Positions 1-8,903 of a stretch of DNA of 41,591 nt are shown here, one piece after another (within the stretch, counting starts at the first letter, position 1; every line of letters begins with the position of its first letter). Position numbers and translations under genes: made by a program. Source of the DNA: an uncultured Oxalobacter sp. (GTDB taxonomy: Bacteria > Pseudomonadota > Gammaproteobacteria > Burkholderiales > Burkholderiaceae_D); NCBI GenBank assembly GCA_934270705.1, contig CAKQQG010000009.1, positions 1 to 41,591 of the forward strand, given 5' to 3'. The notes under the pieces were generated by a model. The model searched no databases and was not told the origin of the DNA. It was given only the letters and a program-made list of their open reading frames with translations.

Positions 1-1
1 C

Positions 2-745
2 GCAGCCAGAAAAGGGTTTCTGGAGTGGATGACCCGCCCTGCCGGCTCGGACCTTGTCTGCGTACAGGAACTCAAGGCACAGTCCGACGACATGACGCCC
101 GCGCTTTCCGGCCCGGATGGTTTTCATGGTTATTTCGACCATGCCGTCCAGAAGGGCTATTCGGGTACGGGGATTTACAGCCGTATCGAACCGTTACATG
201 TCGTTCACGGTTTCGGCAGTGAGGAATTCGATGCCGAGGGGCGTTACCTGCAATGCGATTTCCGGGATTTCAGTCTGATTTCCCTGTATGCGCCTTCCGG
301 CTCATCCTCGCCTGAACGTCAGGAAGCCAAATTCCGTTTCATGGATGCTTTTTTTTCGCATCTTGAAAAACTGATGGCAAGCGGCAGGGAATATGTCATC
401 TGCGGCGACTGGAATATCGCGCATCGTGAAATCGACCTGAAAAACTGGAAAAGCAATCAGAAAAATCCCGGCTTCCTGCCGGAAGAACGGGCATGGCTGT
501 CGCGTGTTTTTGATGAACTGGGCTGGGTGGATGTGTACCGGAAGCTGTATCCCGATACGACAGGAGAATCCTATACCTGGTGGAGCAACCGGGGACAGGC
601 ATGGCAGAACAATACGGGATGGCGTATCGATTACCAGATCGCCACGCCGGGTATGGCGGACAAGGCGGTTTCCGCGGAGATTTACAGGGAAACGCGGTTT
701 TCCGACCACGCTCCCCTGACGATCCGTTATGACCTGACAGTCTGA
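2..745 (+). CDS. xth: Exodeoxyribonuclease III, 3' part (5' end outside window)
   Basis: AP endonuclease/3'-5' exonuclease of the ExoIII/APE1 family, which cuts DNA at abasic sites in base excision repair. The frame is open from base 2 and reads a typical ExoIII stretch (ARKGFLEW) before the first ATG at 29, so the true start lies outside the window. Visible active-site motifs are VCVQELKAQ (metal-binding Glu), CGDWNIAHREIDLKN (catalytic Asp and Asn) and the terminal SDHAPL (Asp-His pair). The end is intact. Its TGA directly abuts the stop codon of the convergent trpB, with no room for a terminator between them. Confidence 0.95.
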   Translation, partial: AARKGFLEWMTRPAGSDLVCVQELKAQSDDMTPALSGPDGFHGYFDHAVQKGYSGTGIYSRIEPLHVVHGFGSEEFDAEGRYLQCDFRDFSLISLYAPSGSSSPERQEAKFRFMDAFFSHLEKLMASGREYVICGDWNIAHREIDLKNWKSNQKNPGFLPEERAWLSRVFDELGWVDVYRKLYPDTTGESYTWWSNRGQAWQNNTGWRIDYQIATPGMADKAVSAEIYRETRFSDHAPLTIRYDLTV

Positions 746-1948
746 TCAGTTGATGCCGAGATAGTTGGCGATGAAATCGGCATCCTTGTCGCCACGGCCG
801 GACAGGTTGACCAGAATGGTCTTGTCCGGCCCCAGTTCCTTGGCGATCTTCATGGCATAGGCGACGGCATGGGCGCTTTCCAGCGCCGGAATGATGCCTT
901 CGATGCGCGACAGCGTCAAAAAGGCGTCCAGACATTCCTTGTCGGTAATGGCTTCGTATTTGACGCGACCGATATCTTTCAGATAGCAGTGCTGCGGTCC
1001 GACACCCGGATAGTCCAGACCGGACGCGATGGAATAGACCGGCAGCAGCTCGCCCTTGTCATCCTGCAAGGTATAGCACTTGAAGCCGTGCAACGTTCCC
1101 TTTTTGCCCAAAGTCAGTGTCGCTGCATTGTCAGGCGTATCCAGCCCCTTGCCAGCAGGTTCGACGCCGACCAGTTCCACCGATTCGTCCGGCAAAAATT
1201 CCGTAAACATGCCGATGGCGTTGGAGCCGCCGCCCACACAAGCGGTTACGACATCCGGCAGTTTCTTTTCACGCGCCAGAAATTGCGCTCTGGCTTCCTT
1301 GCCCACGATGCTCTGGAAATCACGTACCATTTTCGGGAACGGATGCGGACCGACGACCGAGCCGATGGCATACAGGAAATTTTTCGGGTCTTTCAGGTAT
1401 TCTTCAAATGCGCTGTCAACGGCATCCTTGAGCGTCTTGCCGCCGCGCGTGACGGAAATCAGGTTGCATCCCAGAATTTTCATCTTGGTGACATTGGGAT
1501 GTTCTTTCTTGATGTCGATTTCCCCCATATGGATTTCACAGGGAATGCCGACCAGTGCGCAAGCCGTCGCCAGCGCGACGCCATGCTGACCGGCACCGGT
1601 TTCCGCCAGTACCTTGGTCTTGCCCATGTATTTGGCCAGAAGCGCCTGTCCGAGACAGTGGTTGATTTTGTGTGCACCGGTATGGTTGAGGTCTTCACGT
1701 TTCAGAAAAATACGTGCACCGCCCAGACGTTCCGACAACCGCTTTGCATAGAAAATCGGGCTGGGACGACCGACGAAATCCGCATACAGTTCCTGTAATT
1801 CATCCTGAAACGCTTTTGTCTTGCTGACTTCTTCATAAGCGGTGGCGATTTCATCCATGACCGCTTTCAATTCCGGCGGAACGATCTGTCCGCCATATTC
1901 GCCGAAATACCCGTCCTTGTCGGGCATTTCCAGAAACTGCTGCGCCAT
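746..1948 (-). CDS. trpB: Tryptophan synthase beta chain
   Basis: PLP enzyme that joins indole and L-serine to give L-tryptophan. The start at 1948 is chosen because GGGAG lies just upstream at good spacing; the frame is open further upstream but without a comparable site. From that start, the PLP lysine is Lys94 in HTGAHKIN and the catalytic glutamate is Glu116 in AETGAGQHG. The phosphate-binding GGGSNA and the [10 protein letters not shown] motif are also present. Length (400 aa) is normal. The gene stands alone: trpA and trpF are not neighbours, and upstream on the same strand is ampG. The region after GAGQHG (for example [14 protein letters not shown]) differs from the usual MGAxDVERQ pattern of trpBA-operon enzymes. 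This may be a second or lineage-specific copy, for example for indole salvage, but that is inference. Confidence 0.93.
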   Translation of the reverse strand: MAQQFLEMPDKDGYFGEYGGQIVPPELKAVMDEIATAYEEVSKTKAFQDELQELYADFVGRPSPIFYAKRLSERLGGARIFLKREDLNHTGAHKINHCLGQALLAKYMGKTKVLAETGAGQHGVALATACALVGIPCEIHMGEIDIKKEHPNVTKMKILGCNLISVTRGGKTLKDAVDSAFEEYLKDPKNFLYAIGSVVGPHPFPKMVRDFQSIVGKEARAQFLAREKKLPDVVTACVGGGSNAIGMFTEFLPDESVELVGVEPAGKGLDTPDNAATLTLGKKGTLHGFKCYTLQDDKGELLPVYSIASGLDYPGVGPQHCYLKDIGRVKYEAITDKECLDAFLTLSRIEGIIPALESAHAVAYAMKIAKELGPDKTILVNLSGRGDKDADFIANYLGIN

Positions 1949-2047
1949 ACTTTCTCCCATTTGCTGCCTGTCCGCCACCGTCATGGCCATTTTGCGAACC
2001 GGACAGGATATGATTGCCAATCGCCCGAAGGCGGATTCTTCCAAAGA

Positions 2048-2080
2048 GGAAAATTTTACACTTAACCGTGCAAATTTTCC
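2048..2080. repeat. 33-bp dyad between ampG and trpB
   Basis: Perfect 9-bp arms GGAAAATTT (2048-2056) and AAATTTTCC (2072-2080). The inner bases TACAC/GTGC extend the pairing, with one bulge and one wobble. It lies 13 nt beyond the ampG stop and about 100 nt before the trpB start, on their common strand. No U-tract follows it, so it is not a classic terminator. An operator or a leader hairpin is possible. Closer to trpB is a short hairpin with a TTCG tetraloop (CGCC/GGCG, around 2025). Confidence 0.6.
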
Positions 2081-2093
2081 GGCATTTGCGGAT

Positions 2094-3332
2094 TTATTCC
2101 TGTTTTTTGCTCCATGGCGCGACTTTCGGCAGCAACATCATGCCGGGCAACGCCAGAACGAAACACAGGTTGAAAAACATGAACCAGCCAGTCACATCGA
2201 CGATATAGCCTGCGGATGCATTGATGAATGTCCGCGGCACAGCAGCCAGACTGGTGAACAAGGCGAACTGTGTGGCGGTATAGCGTTCATCGGTCGTTTT
2301 CGCAATATAGGCAACGAAAGCCGCCGTCCCCAGCCCGACACCGAACGCCGCGAAACCGATGACGAACGCCAGCAGCAAGGGGTCCGCGCCATCGAGGGCC
2401 AGCCAGGAAAATCCCAGAATCGCCAGCGCCTGAACGGCGCCGAATACCCATAACGCCCGGTTGATACCCAGCCCGATAATCCAGATACCGCCCAGAAGAC
2501 CGCCGACAAGGCTGGCCCAGAAACCGGTCGTCTTGGCGATGATGCCGATTTGGGTCATGGTAAATCCAAGGTCAAGGTAAAACTTGGTCGCCAGCGCAGT
2601 CGCCAGACTGTCGCCGAGCTTGTAGAGAAAAATGAAGGTCAGGATCAGCAACGCACTTTTCCATCCGGCACGACCGATAAATTCGGTAAAGGGCAAAATC
2701 ACCGCTTCGCGGATGGTTTTGGGCGGCGCACCATGAATGACCGGTTCACGAATGACCAGCGTACAGAGCAACCCCGGCAACATGAATGCGGCAGTTATCC
2801 AGAACACAGATTCCCAGCGCATCATATCGGCGAGAATCAGCGACAATGCACCAGGTACCATACCGGACACGCGATAGGCATTGACGTGGATGGCGCTCCC
2901 CAGCCCCTGTTCCTCGTCAGGCAGAAACTCACGTCTGAAGGCATCGATGACGATATCCTGACTGGCGGACAGAAAAGCGATCAGCACCGTCAGCAAGCCG
3001 ACAGTCCAAAGCTGTGTTTTCGGATCGAGCATCCCCAACACGCCGATCGAGACGAACAGACCGACCTGTGTCAACGCCATCCATCCGCGACGCCGTCCGA
3101 GCCACCGGAACGAAAATCTGTCCATCAGCGGCGACCAGAGGAACTTCCATGTATAGGGGAACATGACCAGCGCGAACAGCCCCAGCGACTGCACGTCAAG
3201 TCCCGATTTGGCCAGCCATGCCTGCAACAGCGTCAGCAGGATGAACAGCGGCAGTCCCGATGAAAAGCCCAGAAAAACACAGATCAGCAAACGCGGATCG
3301 AGTGCAGCTTTCCATTTTCCTGAAAGGGCCAT
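2094..3332 (-). CDS. ampG: AmpG-like major facilitator permease
   Basis: Inner-membrane MFS transporter most like AmpG, which imports GlcNAc-anhydro-muropeptides for cell-wall recycling. The 412-aa protein has about 12 hydrophobic segments. It begins with [18 protein letters not shown] and carries [11 protein letters not shown] and [16 protein letters not shown], all characteristic of the AmpG group. Its ATG overlaps the metW stop by one base (TAATG), so it is probably translated by coupling from the metX-metW transcript. Substrate is assigned by family only. The lytic transglycosylase mltB, which makes such muropeptides, is encoded elsewhere in this window. Confidence 0.88.
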   Translation of the reverse strand: MALSGKWKAALDPRLLICVFLGFSSGLPLFILLTLLQAWLAKSGLDVQSLGLFALVMFPYTWKFLWSPLMDRFSFRWLGRRRGWMALTQVGLFVSIGVLGMLDPKTQLWTVGLLTVLIAFLSASQDIVIDAFRREFLPDEEQGLGSAIHVNAYRVSGMVPGALSLILADMMRWESVFWITAAFMLPGLLCTLVIREPVIHGAPPKTIREAVILPFTEFIGRAGWKSALLILTFIFLYKLGDSLATALATKFYLDLGFTMTQIGIIAKTTGFWASLVGGLLGGIWIIGLGINRALWVFGAVQALAILGFSWLALDGADPLLLAFVIGFAAFGVGLGTAAFVAYIAKTTDERYTATQFALFTSLAAVPRTFINASAGYIVDVTGWFMFFNLCFVLALPGMMLLPKVAPWSKKQE

Positions 3333-3949
3333 TATGCGTTGACCATATTTTTTTTCTGCAACCTGAAAATCGCCAGACTGCCGCGCCAGTTACGCGCCAT
3401 GGTAACCGGTTTGCCTTCGTGCAGCGCCACGCAATCGATGACCTTCAGACCGACCAGATCGGCCAGATTCTCGAAATCCCGGATGGTGGCGCAGCGCAAA
3501 TTGGGCGTATCATACCATTCGAACGGCAGCTCGGACGATACTGGCATATGCCCGCCCATGAGGGCAAAACGATGGGGCCAGTACGCGAAATTCGGAAAAG
3601 AGACGATGGCTTCGTTGCCGACCCGGACGATTTCGCGCAACAGGGTTTCCACGTTTTTCATCATTTGCAACGCCGACAGGCACAACACTGAATCGAACGT
3701 GTCGTTTTTGAAGTAGGACAGTCCCTTTTCCAGATCGTGCTGGATGACGCTGACCCCCCGCCGGATACAACCGGGTATCTTCAGATCGTCGATCTCGACT
3801 CCGTAGCCGGTACAACCTTTCGTTTTCTGGAGATATTCCAGCAATGCACCGTCTCCGCAACCCAGATCGAGTACATGGGCGCCGTTTTGCACCCAGTTCG
3901 AGATAAACGCCAGATCCGCGCGCAATTTTTTCAGTTTAGGCACGTTCAT
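3332..3949 (-). CDS. metW: Methionine biosynthesis protein MetW
   Basis: MetW is a small methyltransferase-fold protein that partners MetX and is needed for homoserine acylation in several proteobacteria. The 205-aa sequence shows the SAM-fold glycine motif [12 protein letters not shown] (about residues 26-37), the acidic VEIDD, and [11 protein letters not shown], a MetW signature. Its ATG overlaps the metX stop in the 4-base ATGA arrangement, and its own stop overlaps the ampG start. MetW presence, together with betaproteobacterial origin, fits a succinyl- rather than acetyl-transferring MetX, but that is family knowledge and not visible here. Confidence 0.95.
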   Translation of the reverse strand: MNVPKLKKLRADLAFISNWVQNGAHVLDLGCGDGALLEYLQKTKGCTGYGVEIDDLKIPGCIRRGVSVIQHDLEKGLSYFKNDTFDSVLCLSALQMMKNVETLLREIVRVGNEAIVSFPNFAYWPHRFALMGGHMPVSSELPFEWYDTPNLRCATIRDFENLADLVGLKVIDCVALHEGKPVTMARNWRGSLAIFRLQKKNMVNA

Positions 3950-5088
3950 GACTGATCATCCTTTCCGATTTCCTGCCAGATACGTTCGTAATAGGCACGA
4001 ACCACTTCGTGGTAACGCTCGTCATTGAGCAAAAAGGCATCATGTCCGTGCGGGGCGTCGATTTCGGCATAGGTCACCTGCCGTTCGTTGCTGACGAGCG
4101 AGCGGACGATCGCGCGGCTGCATTCCGGAGAAAACCGCCAGTCGGTCGTAAAGGAAACCAGCAGGTATTTGGCACGCGTACAGGCAAGCGCCTTGTCCAG
4201 ATCACCGCCATATGCCGCAGCCGGATCGAAGTAATCCAGCGCACGGGTGATCAGCAAATACGTATTGGCATCGAAATACGCCGAAAACTTCTCGCCCTGA
4301 TAATGCAGGTAGGATTCGATCTCGAATTCGACACCATAGCCGAACTTGTATTCGCCGGAGCGCAATTCGCGTCCGAATTTTTCGGACATGTCGTCGTTGG
4401 ACAAATATGTGATATGGCCGATCATGCGCGCCACGCGCAGACCGTTTTTCGGAACGACACCATGTGCATAAAAGTCGCCGCCATGAAAATCCGGATCGGA
4501 CAGGATGGCTTGCCGTGCCACATCGTTGAAAGCGATGTTCTGTGCCGAGAGTTTGGCCGTCGATGCGATGACAACGGCATGCCGGACCCGGTCGGGATAT
4601 TGCATGCTCCAGGCCAGCGCCTGCATGCCACCGAGAGAGCCGCCCATCACGGCGGCAAATTGCGTAATGCCCAACTCGTCGGCCAGACGTGCCTGTGCAT
4701 TGACCCAGTCCTCGACAGTCAGCACGGGAAAATCCGCGCCGTACGGTTTCCCGGTTTCCGGATTGATGTCCATCGGCCCCGTCGAACCGAAACATGATCC
4801 CAGATTGTTGACGCCGATCACGAAGAAACGGTTGGTATCGACGGCCTTTCCGGGACCGACCATATTGTCCCACCATCCCGTATTGCGCGGATCGTCGGCA
4901 TATACACCGGCTACATGATGCGACGCATTGAGCGCATGGCAAATCAGTACGGCATTGGAACGATCCGCATTCAGTTCGCCATACGTTTCGTAAACCAGCG
5001 TGTAATCGGCAATACTGGCGCCACTTTGCAATACCAGCGGCTGTGCAAAGTGCATTGAAGAAGGTGAAACGATTCCAACTGATGTCAT
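3946..5088 (-). CDS. metX: Homoserine O-acyltransferase MetX
   Basis: Alpha/beta-hydrolase enzyme that acylates homoserine, the first committed step of methionine synthesis. The 380-aa protein shows the nucleophile elbow GGSLGGMQ with Ser151, catalytic Asp316 ([10 protein letters not shown]) and His349 (PHGHD), and the conserved [12 protein letters not shown] segment. The family includes acetyl- and succinyl-transferases; acyl donor cannot be settled by eye, though MetW in the same operon suggests succinyl-CoA. The start at 5088 has only a weak ribosome-binding site. Upstream lie a terminator, a SAM-II-like riboswitch and a promoter, so expression should fall when SAM is plentiful. It is first in a metX-metW-ampG operon. 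Confidence 0.96.
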   Translation of the reverse strand: MTSVGIVSPSSMHFAQPLVLQSGASIADYTLVYETYGELNADRSNAVLICHALNASHHVAGVYADDPRNTGWWDNMVGPGKAVDTNRFFVIGVNNLGSCFGSTGPMDINPETGKPYGADFPVLTVEDWVNAQARLADELGITQFAAVMGGSLGGMQALAWSMQYPDRVRHAVVIASTAKLSAQNIAFNDVARQAILSDPDFHGGDFYAHGVVPKNGLRVARMIGHITYLSNDDMSEKFGRELRSGEYKFGYGVEFEIESYLHYQGEKFSAYFDANTYLLITRALDYFDPAAAYGGDLDKALACTRAKYLLVSFTTDWRFSPECSRAIVRSLVSNERQVTYAEIDAPHGHDAFLLNDERYHEVVRAYYERIWQEIGKDDQS

Positions 5089-5149
5089 GAAATATTCTGT
5101 CTTGCCATGCCGTTCAAGAAGATGATCGGCACGTTCCGGAAATCATCAT

Positions 5150-5182
5150 AAAAAAACGCCCGACAGCGTCAGCCAATCGGGC
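5150..5182 (-). terminator. Intrinsic terminator in the metX leader
   Basis: On the minus strand GCCCGA (5182-5177) pairs with TCGGGC (5163-5158), followed by G and seven T residues (5156-5150). It sits between the SAM-II-like aptamer and metX, so it would act as the expression platform of the riboswitch. It could also simply end transcripts coming from ptsI. A competing hairpin, GCTTG (5195-5191) with CAAGC (5185-5181), overlaps the 5' arm of the terminator by two bases and uses bases of the aptamer pseudoknot. Confidence 0.85.
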
Positions 5183-5190
5183 TTGTCATT

Positions 5191-5260
5191 CAAGCTCGCT
5201 TTAGCCGTATTTGTTCAGGATACCCCGGCGCCCGCAAGCTGTCTTGTTCAAATCGGCGCC
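5191..5260 (-). promoter_or_regulatory. SAM-II riboswitch aptamer upstream of metX
   Basis: The transcript matches the SAM-II (SAM_alpha/metA) motif. P1 is GGCGCC (5260-5255) with GGCGCC (5232-5227). GATTTG follows the 5' P1 strand. AGCTTGC (5240-5234) lies before the 3' P1 strand. GAACAA and then GGCTAAAGCGAGC occupy the 3' part. The pseudoknot P2 forms between AGCTTGC and GCGAGCT (5199-5193): seven pairs, one a wobble. The family consensus as I recall it (GATTTG, AGCTTGC, AAACAA, GCTAAAG) is present in order. About 9 extra bases (GGGGTATCC) lie between P1 and GAACAA, perhaps a small optional hairpin. The position before a homoserine acyltransferase is the classic one for this family. Confidence 0.85.
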
Positions 5261-5268
5261 ATGCCGCT

Positions 5269-5297
5269 AGCATAACGAAGTCGCCAGAACACGTCAA
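5269..5297 (-). promoter_or_regulatory. Sigma-70 type promoter for the metX operon
   Basis: On the minus strand, -35 TTGACG (5297-5292) and -10 TATGCT (5274-5269) are separated by exactly 17 bases. The expected start of transcription, about 5262, falls at the first base of riboswitch helix P1. This agreement between independent signals supports both calls. The promoter lies in the gap after the ptsI stop. Confidence 0.75.
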
Positions 5298-5316
5298 ACC
5301 GGTATGACGCCTGCCG

Positions 5317-7092
5317 TCAAACATCGTTTTCGTCTGTCGCATCGTCTTGCAACTGCCGCACAGCGTTTTCGATCTCATCTTCTTCCACCAGCGCAAGGAT
5401 TTTGTCCACTCTCGGTTTCAGAAGTGTCACATCGCTTGACAAAATGGTCTGCTTGACATTCAGAAGCTGTGCCGGATGCATCGAGAACTCGCGCAGTCCC
5501 ATTCCGAGCAACAGTCTGGTCAACGCAGGATCGCCCGCCATTTCACCGCAAATGGAAACAGGAATTCCCGCCTTGTCCGCCGCCCAGATCGTCATGGAAA
5601 TCATCGACAGAATCGCCGGATGCAGGGGATTGTACAAATGCGCGACTTCAGGATCGACGCGGTCGATCGCCAGAGCATACTGTATCAGGTCGTTGGTACC
5701 GATCGACAGAAAATCCAGTCGTGATGTGAACATCGGCAATCCCAGTATAGCGGCAGGCACTTCCACCATCGCACCGATCCGGATATTTTCATCGAATTTC
5801 CGGTTGGCAGCTTTCAACTGCGATTTCGCCTCCTCGATCATCGCCAGTGTCTGGTCGATTTCGAATGCATGCACCAGCATCGGTACCATCAGTTTGACCG
5901 GCCCGAAAGCGGACGCCCTGAGAATGGCCCTGATCTGTGCGAGGAATATATCCGGTTCCGCCAGACAGTAACGGATCGCCCGCTTGCCCAGTGCAGGATT
6001 GAGTGTGGCGGATTCTCGTGTTCCGATCGGCTTGTCCGCTCCGATATCCAGCGTCCGGATCGTCACCGGTCGTCCTTTCATGAGCGTCACCGCCTTGCGA
6101 TATGCCTCGAACTGTTCATCCTCGCCCGGTATCTTGCTGATTCCGCCGCTTCGTCCCATAAACAGGAATTCGGAACGGAACAATCCGATGCCTGTCGCAC
6201 CGTTTTCCAGCGCCACTGCACAATCATCCGGAAATTCGATATTGGCCATTAACGCCACCTGCGTACCGTCCAGTGTAACCGTCGGCGTTTTTTTCAGACG
6301 CGTCAGTTTCTTGCGCGCCTTGGCCTGCGCAGCCTGCCTTGCACGATACTGCTCCATGACAAGCGGTGTCGGATTGACGATGACGATACCGGCATCGGCA
6401 TCTACAACAAGCCAGTCATCCTGCCGGATAAGCGACAACGCACCTGCCAGCCCGAATACCGCAGGCGTATCGATACTGCGCGCGACAATCGCCGCATGGG
6501 AATTGCGACCGCCGATTTCCGAGACGAAACCGCTGAACGTATCATCCCGGAACTGGAGCATGTCGGCCGGCGAGATATCGTATGCGACAACGATCATATC
6601 GACACGTTCATCATCGGAATCCGCAGCGACAGGATGGTAATCTGTCGGTGTACCGGTCAACACCTTCATGATCCGTTCCGCCACCTGCTGGATATCGGCC
6701 TTGCGCTCCCTCAGATAAGGATCCTCGATATGCTCGAACCGCGCGGTCAATTCCTCGATTTGCGTCATCAACGCCCATTCTGCGTTGTAGCGCCTTGTCC
6801 GGATGATATTGAACGGTTCTTTCGATATGACCGAATCGGCCAGAATCATGGCATGCACGTCCAGGAAGGCACCCAGTTCGACGGGAGCATCCTGCGGCAG
6901 GCTTGTCCAGATCGTTTCCAGCTCTTTCTGTACGGTGCCAAGCGCCTGTTGCAAGCGTTCCACTTCGGCTTCCACTTTTTCCTGCGGAACCAGATAGTGT
7001 CTGGTATCCATGGCCGCATGTGCGATCAGATGCGCACGACCTATCGAAATACCGCGCGAGACCGAAATGCCGAACAATGAAAAAGATGCCAT
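5317..7092 (-). CDS. ptsI: PTS enzyme I (phosphoenolpyruvate-protein phosphotransferase)
   Basis: Cytoplasmic enzyme that takes phosphate from PEP and passes it to HPr. Start at 7092 (MASFSLFGISVSRGI) gives the usual 591 aa and has GGGAA upstream; an in-frame ATG at 7128 would overlap ptsH. Phosphorylated His199 lies in GGRNSHAAIVAR. The C-terminal PEP-binding barrel has RSEFLFM, TLDIGADKP, SIGTNDLIQYALAIDR and the catalytic cysteine in VSICGEMAGDP. It is the last gene of the gshA-gshB-EIIA-ptsH-ptsI run. No sugar-specific EIIB or EIIC is nearby, so the phosphorelay is probably regulatory. The acidic tail after about residue 560 is not otherwise notable. Confidence 0.97.
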   Translation of the reverse strand: MASFSLFGISVSRGISIGRAHLIAHAAMDTRHYLVPQEKVEAEVERLQQALGTVQKELETIWTSLPQDAPVELGAFLDVHAMILADSVISKEPFNIIRTRRYNAEWALMTQIEELTARFEHIEDPYLRERKADIQQVAERIMKVLTGTPTDYHPVAADSDDERVDMIVVAYDISPADMLQFRDDTFSGFVSEIGGRNSHAAIVARSIDTPAVFGLAGALSLIRQDDWLVVDADAGIVIVNPTPLVMEQYRARQAAQAKARKKLTRLKKTPTVTLDGTQVALMANIEFPDDCAVALENGATGIGLFRSEFLFMGRSGGISKIPGEDEQFEAYRKAVTLMKGRPVTIRTLDIGADKPIGTRESATLNPALGKRAIRYCLAEPDIFLAQIRAILRASAFGPVKLMVPMLVHAFEIDQTLAMIEEAKSQLKAANRKFDENIRIGAMVEVPAAILGLPMFTSRLDFLSIGTNDLIQYALAIDRVDPEVAHLYNPLHPAILSMISMTIWAADKAGIPVSICGEMAGDPALTRLLLGMGLREFSMHPAQLLNVKQTILSSDVTLLKPRVDKILALVEEDEIENAVRQLQDDATDENDV

Positions 7093-7114
7093 GATATTCC
7101 CGGTAGTCGATTTT

Positions 7115-7384
7115 TTATTCGGCTTCACCGAACCGGTTGTTGATCAGCCTGGTCAGTGCTTCCATGCATTCGACCTCATCTTCGCCGTCTGTTTCCAGAA
7201 GCACTTTAGACCCCTTGCCCGCTGCCAGCATCATCACGCCCATGATCGACTTGGCATTGATCCGCTGATTGTTTCGCGTCATCCAGACGTCACAGGCATA
7301 TTTCGATGCCAGTTGCGTCAGCTTGGCAGAAGCACGGGCATGCAATCCCAGTTTGTTGATGATTTCCAGTTCCGTTTGTACCAT
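7115..7384 (-). CDS. ptsH: Phosphocarrier protein HPr
   Basis: 89-aa phosphocarrier that receives phosphate from EI at His15 (KLGLHARAS) and hands it to EIIA. The regulatory Ser46 is in NAKSIMGVMMLAAGKG; in betaproteobacteria this residue is the target of HPr kinase/phosphorylase. The gene ends 22 bases before the chosen ptsI start and follows the EIIA gene by 90 bases. Full length, with no odd features. Confidence 0.97.
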   Translation of the reverse strand: MVQTELEIINKLGLHARASAKLTQLASKYACDVWMTRNNQRINAKSIMGVMMLAAGKGSKVLLETDGEDEVECMEALTRLINNRFGEAE

Positions 7385-7474
7385 GTTTACCCATTATTGC
7401 GGTTAAAACGCCAATCCGCCGCATACATTCCGACAGAAAACTCTTGCTGTCCCGTCATCCGACACCCATCACAC

Positions 7475-7864
7475 TCAACAAGGATCGATTCGAACGGCAC
7501 CGTTCTTGCCGCCGGAAAGCGCTTTTTCAATAACCGTTTCCAAATCGTTTTTCCGATAAGTAATCGCCCGCAGGAGCATGGGAAGACTGACTCCGGCAAT
7601 CACCTGCACACGATGTTCCACGCTGAGCTGATGACAACAGTTGGAAGGAGTTCCCCCCAGTATATCGGTCAGCACGAGAACGCCCGAACCATCATCGAGC
7701 CGTCTGATGGCGTCAAGCGCCATCCGGTTGACATCGCATATGTCCTGATCCGCCTTGACATTGATCGCCTCGATACGTTCCTGTTCGCCCTCGAACAGAT
7801 GCATGGCGGTAGTCATGAATGCTTCTGCCAATGGCTCATGCATGAGAAGGAGTATGCCTACCAT
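7475..7864 (-). CDS. PTS EIIA component, mannose (Man) family
   Basis: 129-aa stand-alone EIIA domain of the mannose/fructose family. The expected phosphorylated histidine is His9 in LLMHEPLAEAF, and LVLTDILGGTPSN is the second family signature. No EIIB, EIIC or EIID partner is encoded here. This EIIA-HPr-EI trio without a permease is typical of betaproteobacteria, where it is thought to signal rather than to transport. The gene is preceded by gshB with an 82-base gap and probably shares its transcript. Confidence 0.92.
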   Translation of the reverse strand: MVGILLLMHEPLAEAFMTTAMHLFEGEQERIEAINVKADQDICDVNRMALDAIRRLDDGSGVLVLTDILGGTPSNCCHQLSVEHRVQVIAGVSLPMLLRAITYRKNDLETVIEKALSGGKNGAVRIDPC

Positions 7865-7946
7865 AATCTGAATGAATGGGATAAATCAAAATACCGTTTG
7901 CCTGCAACAGACCTTTTCAGGCATTTTAGCGAATTCAGCCCATCGG

Positions 7947-8888
7947 TCAAACCGCTTTTTCCAGTTCATCCATAAACATTCCGGCGACATTGAAACCGGT
8001 CTGTTGCGTGATTTCCCGGAAACATGTCGGGCTGGTGACGTTTATTTCGGTCAGCCATTCGCCGATAATGTCCAACCCGACAAGAAAATGCCCCTCCTCC
8101 GCCAGCAGTGGGGCAAGCGCCTCGGCAATCCGCCTGTCTCCCTGCGTCAGCGGCTGTGCACGGCCGACACCGCCGGCCGCCAGATTGCCCCTGACTTCAC
8201 CTTGCCGCGGAATACGTGCCAGCGCATACGGCACGATGTGCCCGTTTATCAGCAATACCCGCTTGTCACCATCGACGATTTCCGGAATATAACGCTGCGC
8301 CATAATGGCGCGCATACCGTTCGCCGTCAACACTTCGAGAATGGCGCCCAGATTCAGTCCGTCCGGACCGACACGGAACACACCCGTTCCCCCCATGGCA
8401 TTGAGCGGTTTGAGAATGATGTCGCCGTACTCCTCGTGAAAGGCGCGCAACAGTTGCCCAGACGCTGAAACCAGTGTCGGAACAGTGAAGTCGGGAAACC
8501 GCGCTATCGCCAGTTTTTCATTGCTGCCGCGAATCGCGGCCGGACGGTTGAATACCCGTGCGCCTTTTGCTTCGGCCAACTCAAGCAAATAGGTGGCATT
8601 GAGATAATCGACATCGAATGGCGGATCCTTGCGAACGATCACGGCATCGAACGTTTCCAGTTCGCGCCACTGTACCCGGTTCTCCCTGAACCATTCTCCC
8701 TCTTCGTTGCCGGTCAATTCGATATGCGCGGCATGCGCGCTGACATGCTGCGCGCGCAACGCCATATCCTGCTGACAAAAGACATGTATCCTGTGCCCAC
8801 GTCTCACCGCCTCGGCCATCATGGCATATGTCGAATCTTTCCATACCTTGAAGGTATGCGGCGGGTCTGCATAAAAAGCCAGTTCCAT
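7947..8888 (-). CDS. gshB: Glutathione synthetase
   Basis: ATP-grasp enzyme that joins gamma-glutamylcysteine and glycine to make glutathione. The 313-aa sequence has the family N-terminus (MELAFYADPPHTFKVWKDST), VRKDPPFD, the ATP-grasp segments DIILKPLNAMGGTGVFRV and RYIPEIVDGDKRVLLI, and the terminal LVGLDIIGEWLTEINVTSPTCFREI metal/ATP site. It begins 15 bases after the gshA stop, so the two steps of glutathione synthesis form one unit. Confidence 0.97.
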   Translation of the reverse strand: MELAFYADPPHTFKVWKDSTYAMMAEAVRRGHRIHVFCQQDMALRAQHVSAHAAHIELTGNEEGEWFRENRVQWRELETFDAVIVRKDPPFDVDYLNATYLLELAEAKGARVFNRPAAIRGSNEKLAIARFPDFTVPTLVSASGQLLRAFHEEYGDIILKPLNAMGGTGVFRVGPDGLNLGAILEVLTANGMRAIMAQRYIPEIVDGDKRVLLINGHIVPYALARIPRQGEVRGNLAAGGVGRAQPLTQGDRRIAEALAPLLAEEGHFLVGLDIIGEWLTEINVTSPTCFREITQQTGFNVAGMFMDELEKAV

Positions 8889-8903
8889 GCCAGTCTTTCT
8901 CCA

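Noticed and set aside
869..1798. Long open frame on the plus strand opposite trpB
   Set aside because: It is a mirror of trpB codon usage; no family resemblance and no ribosome-binding site, whereas trpB is certain.
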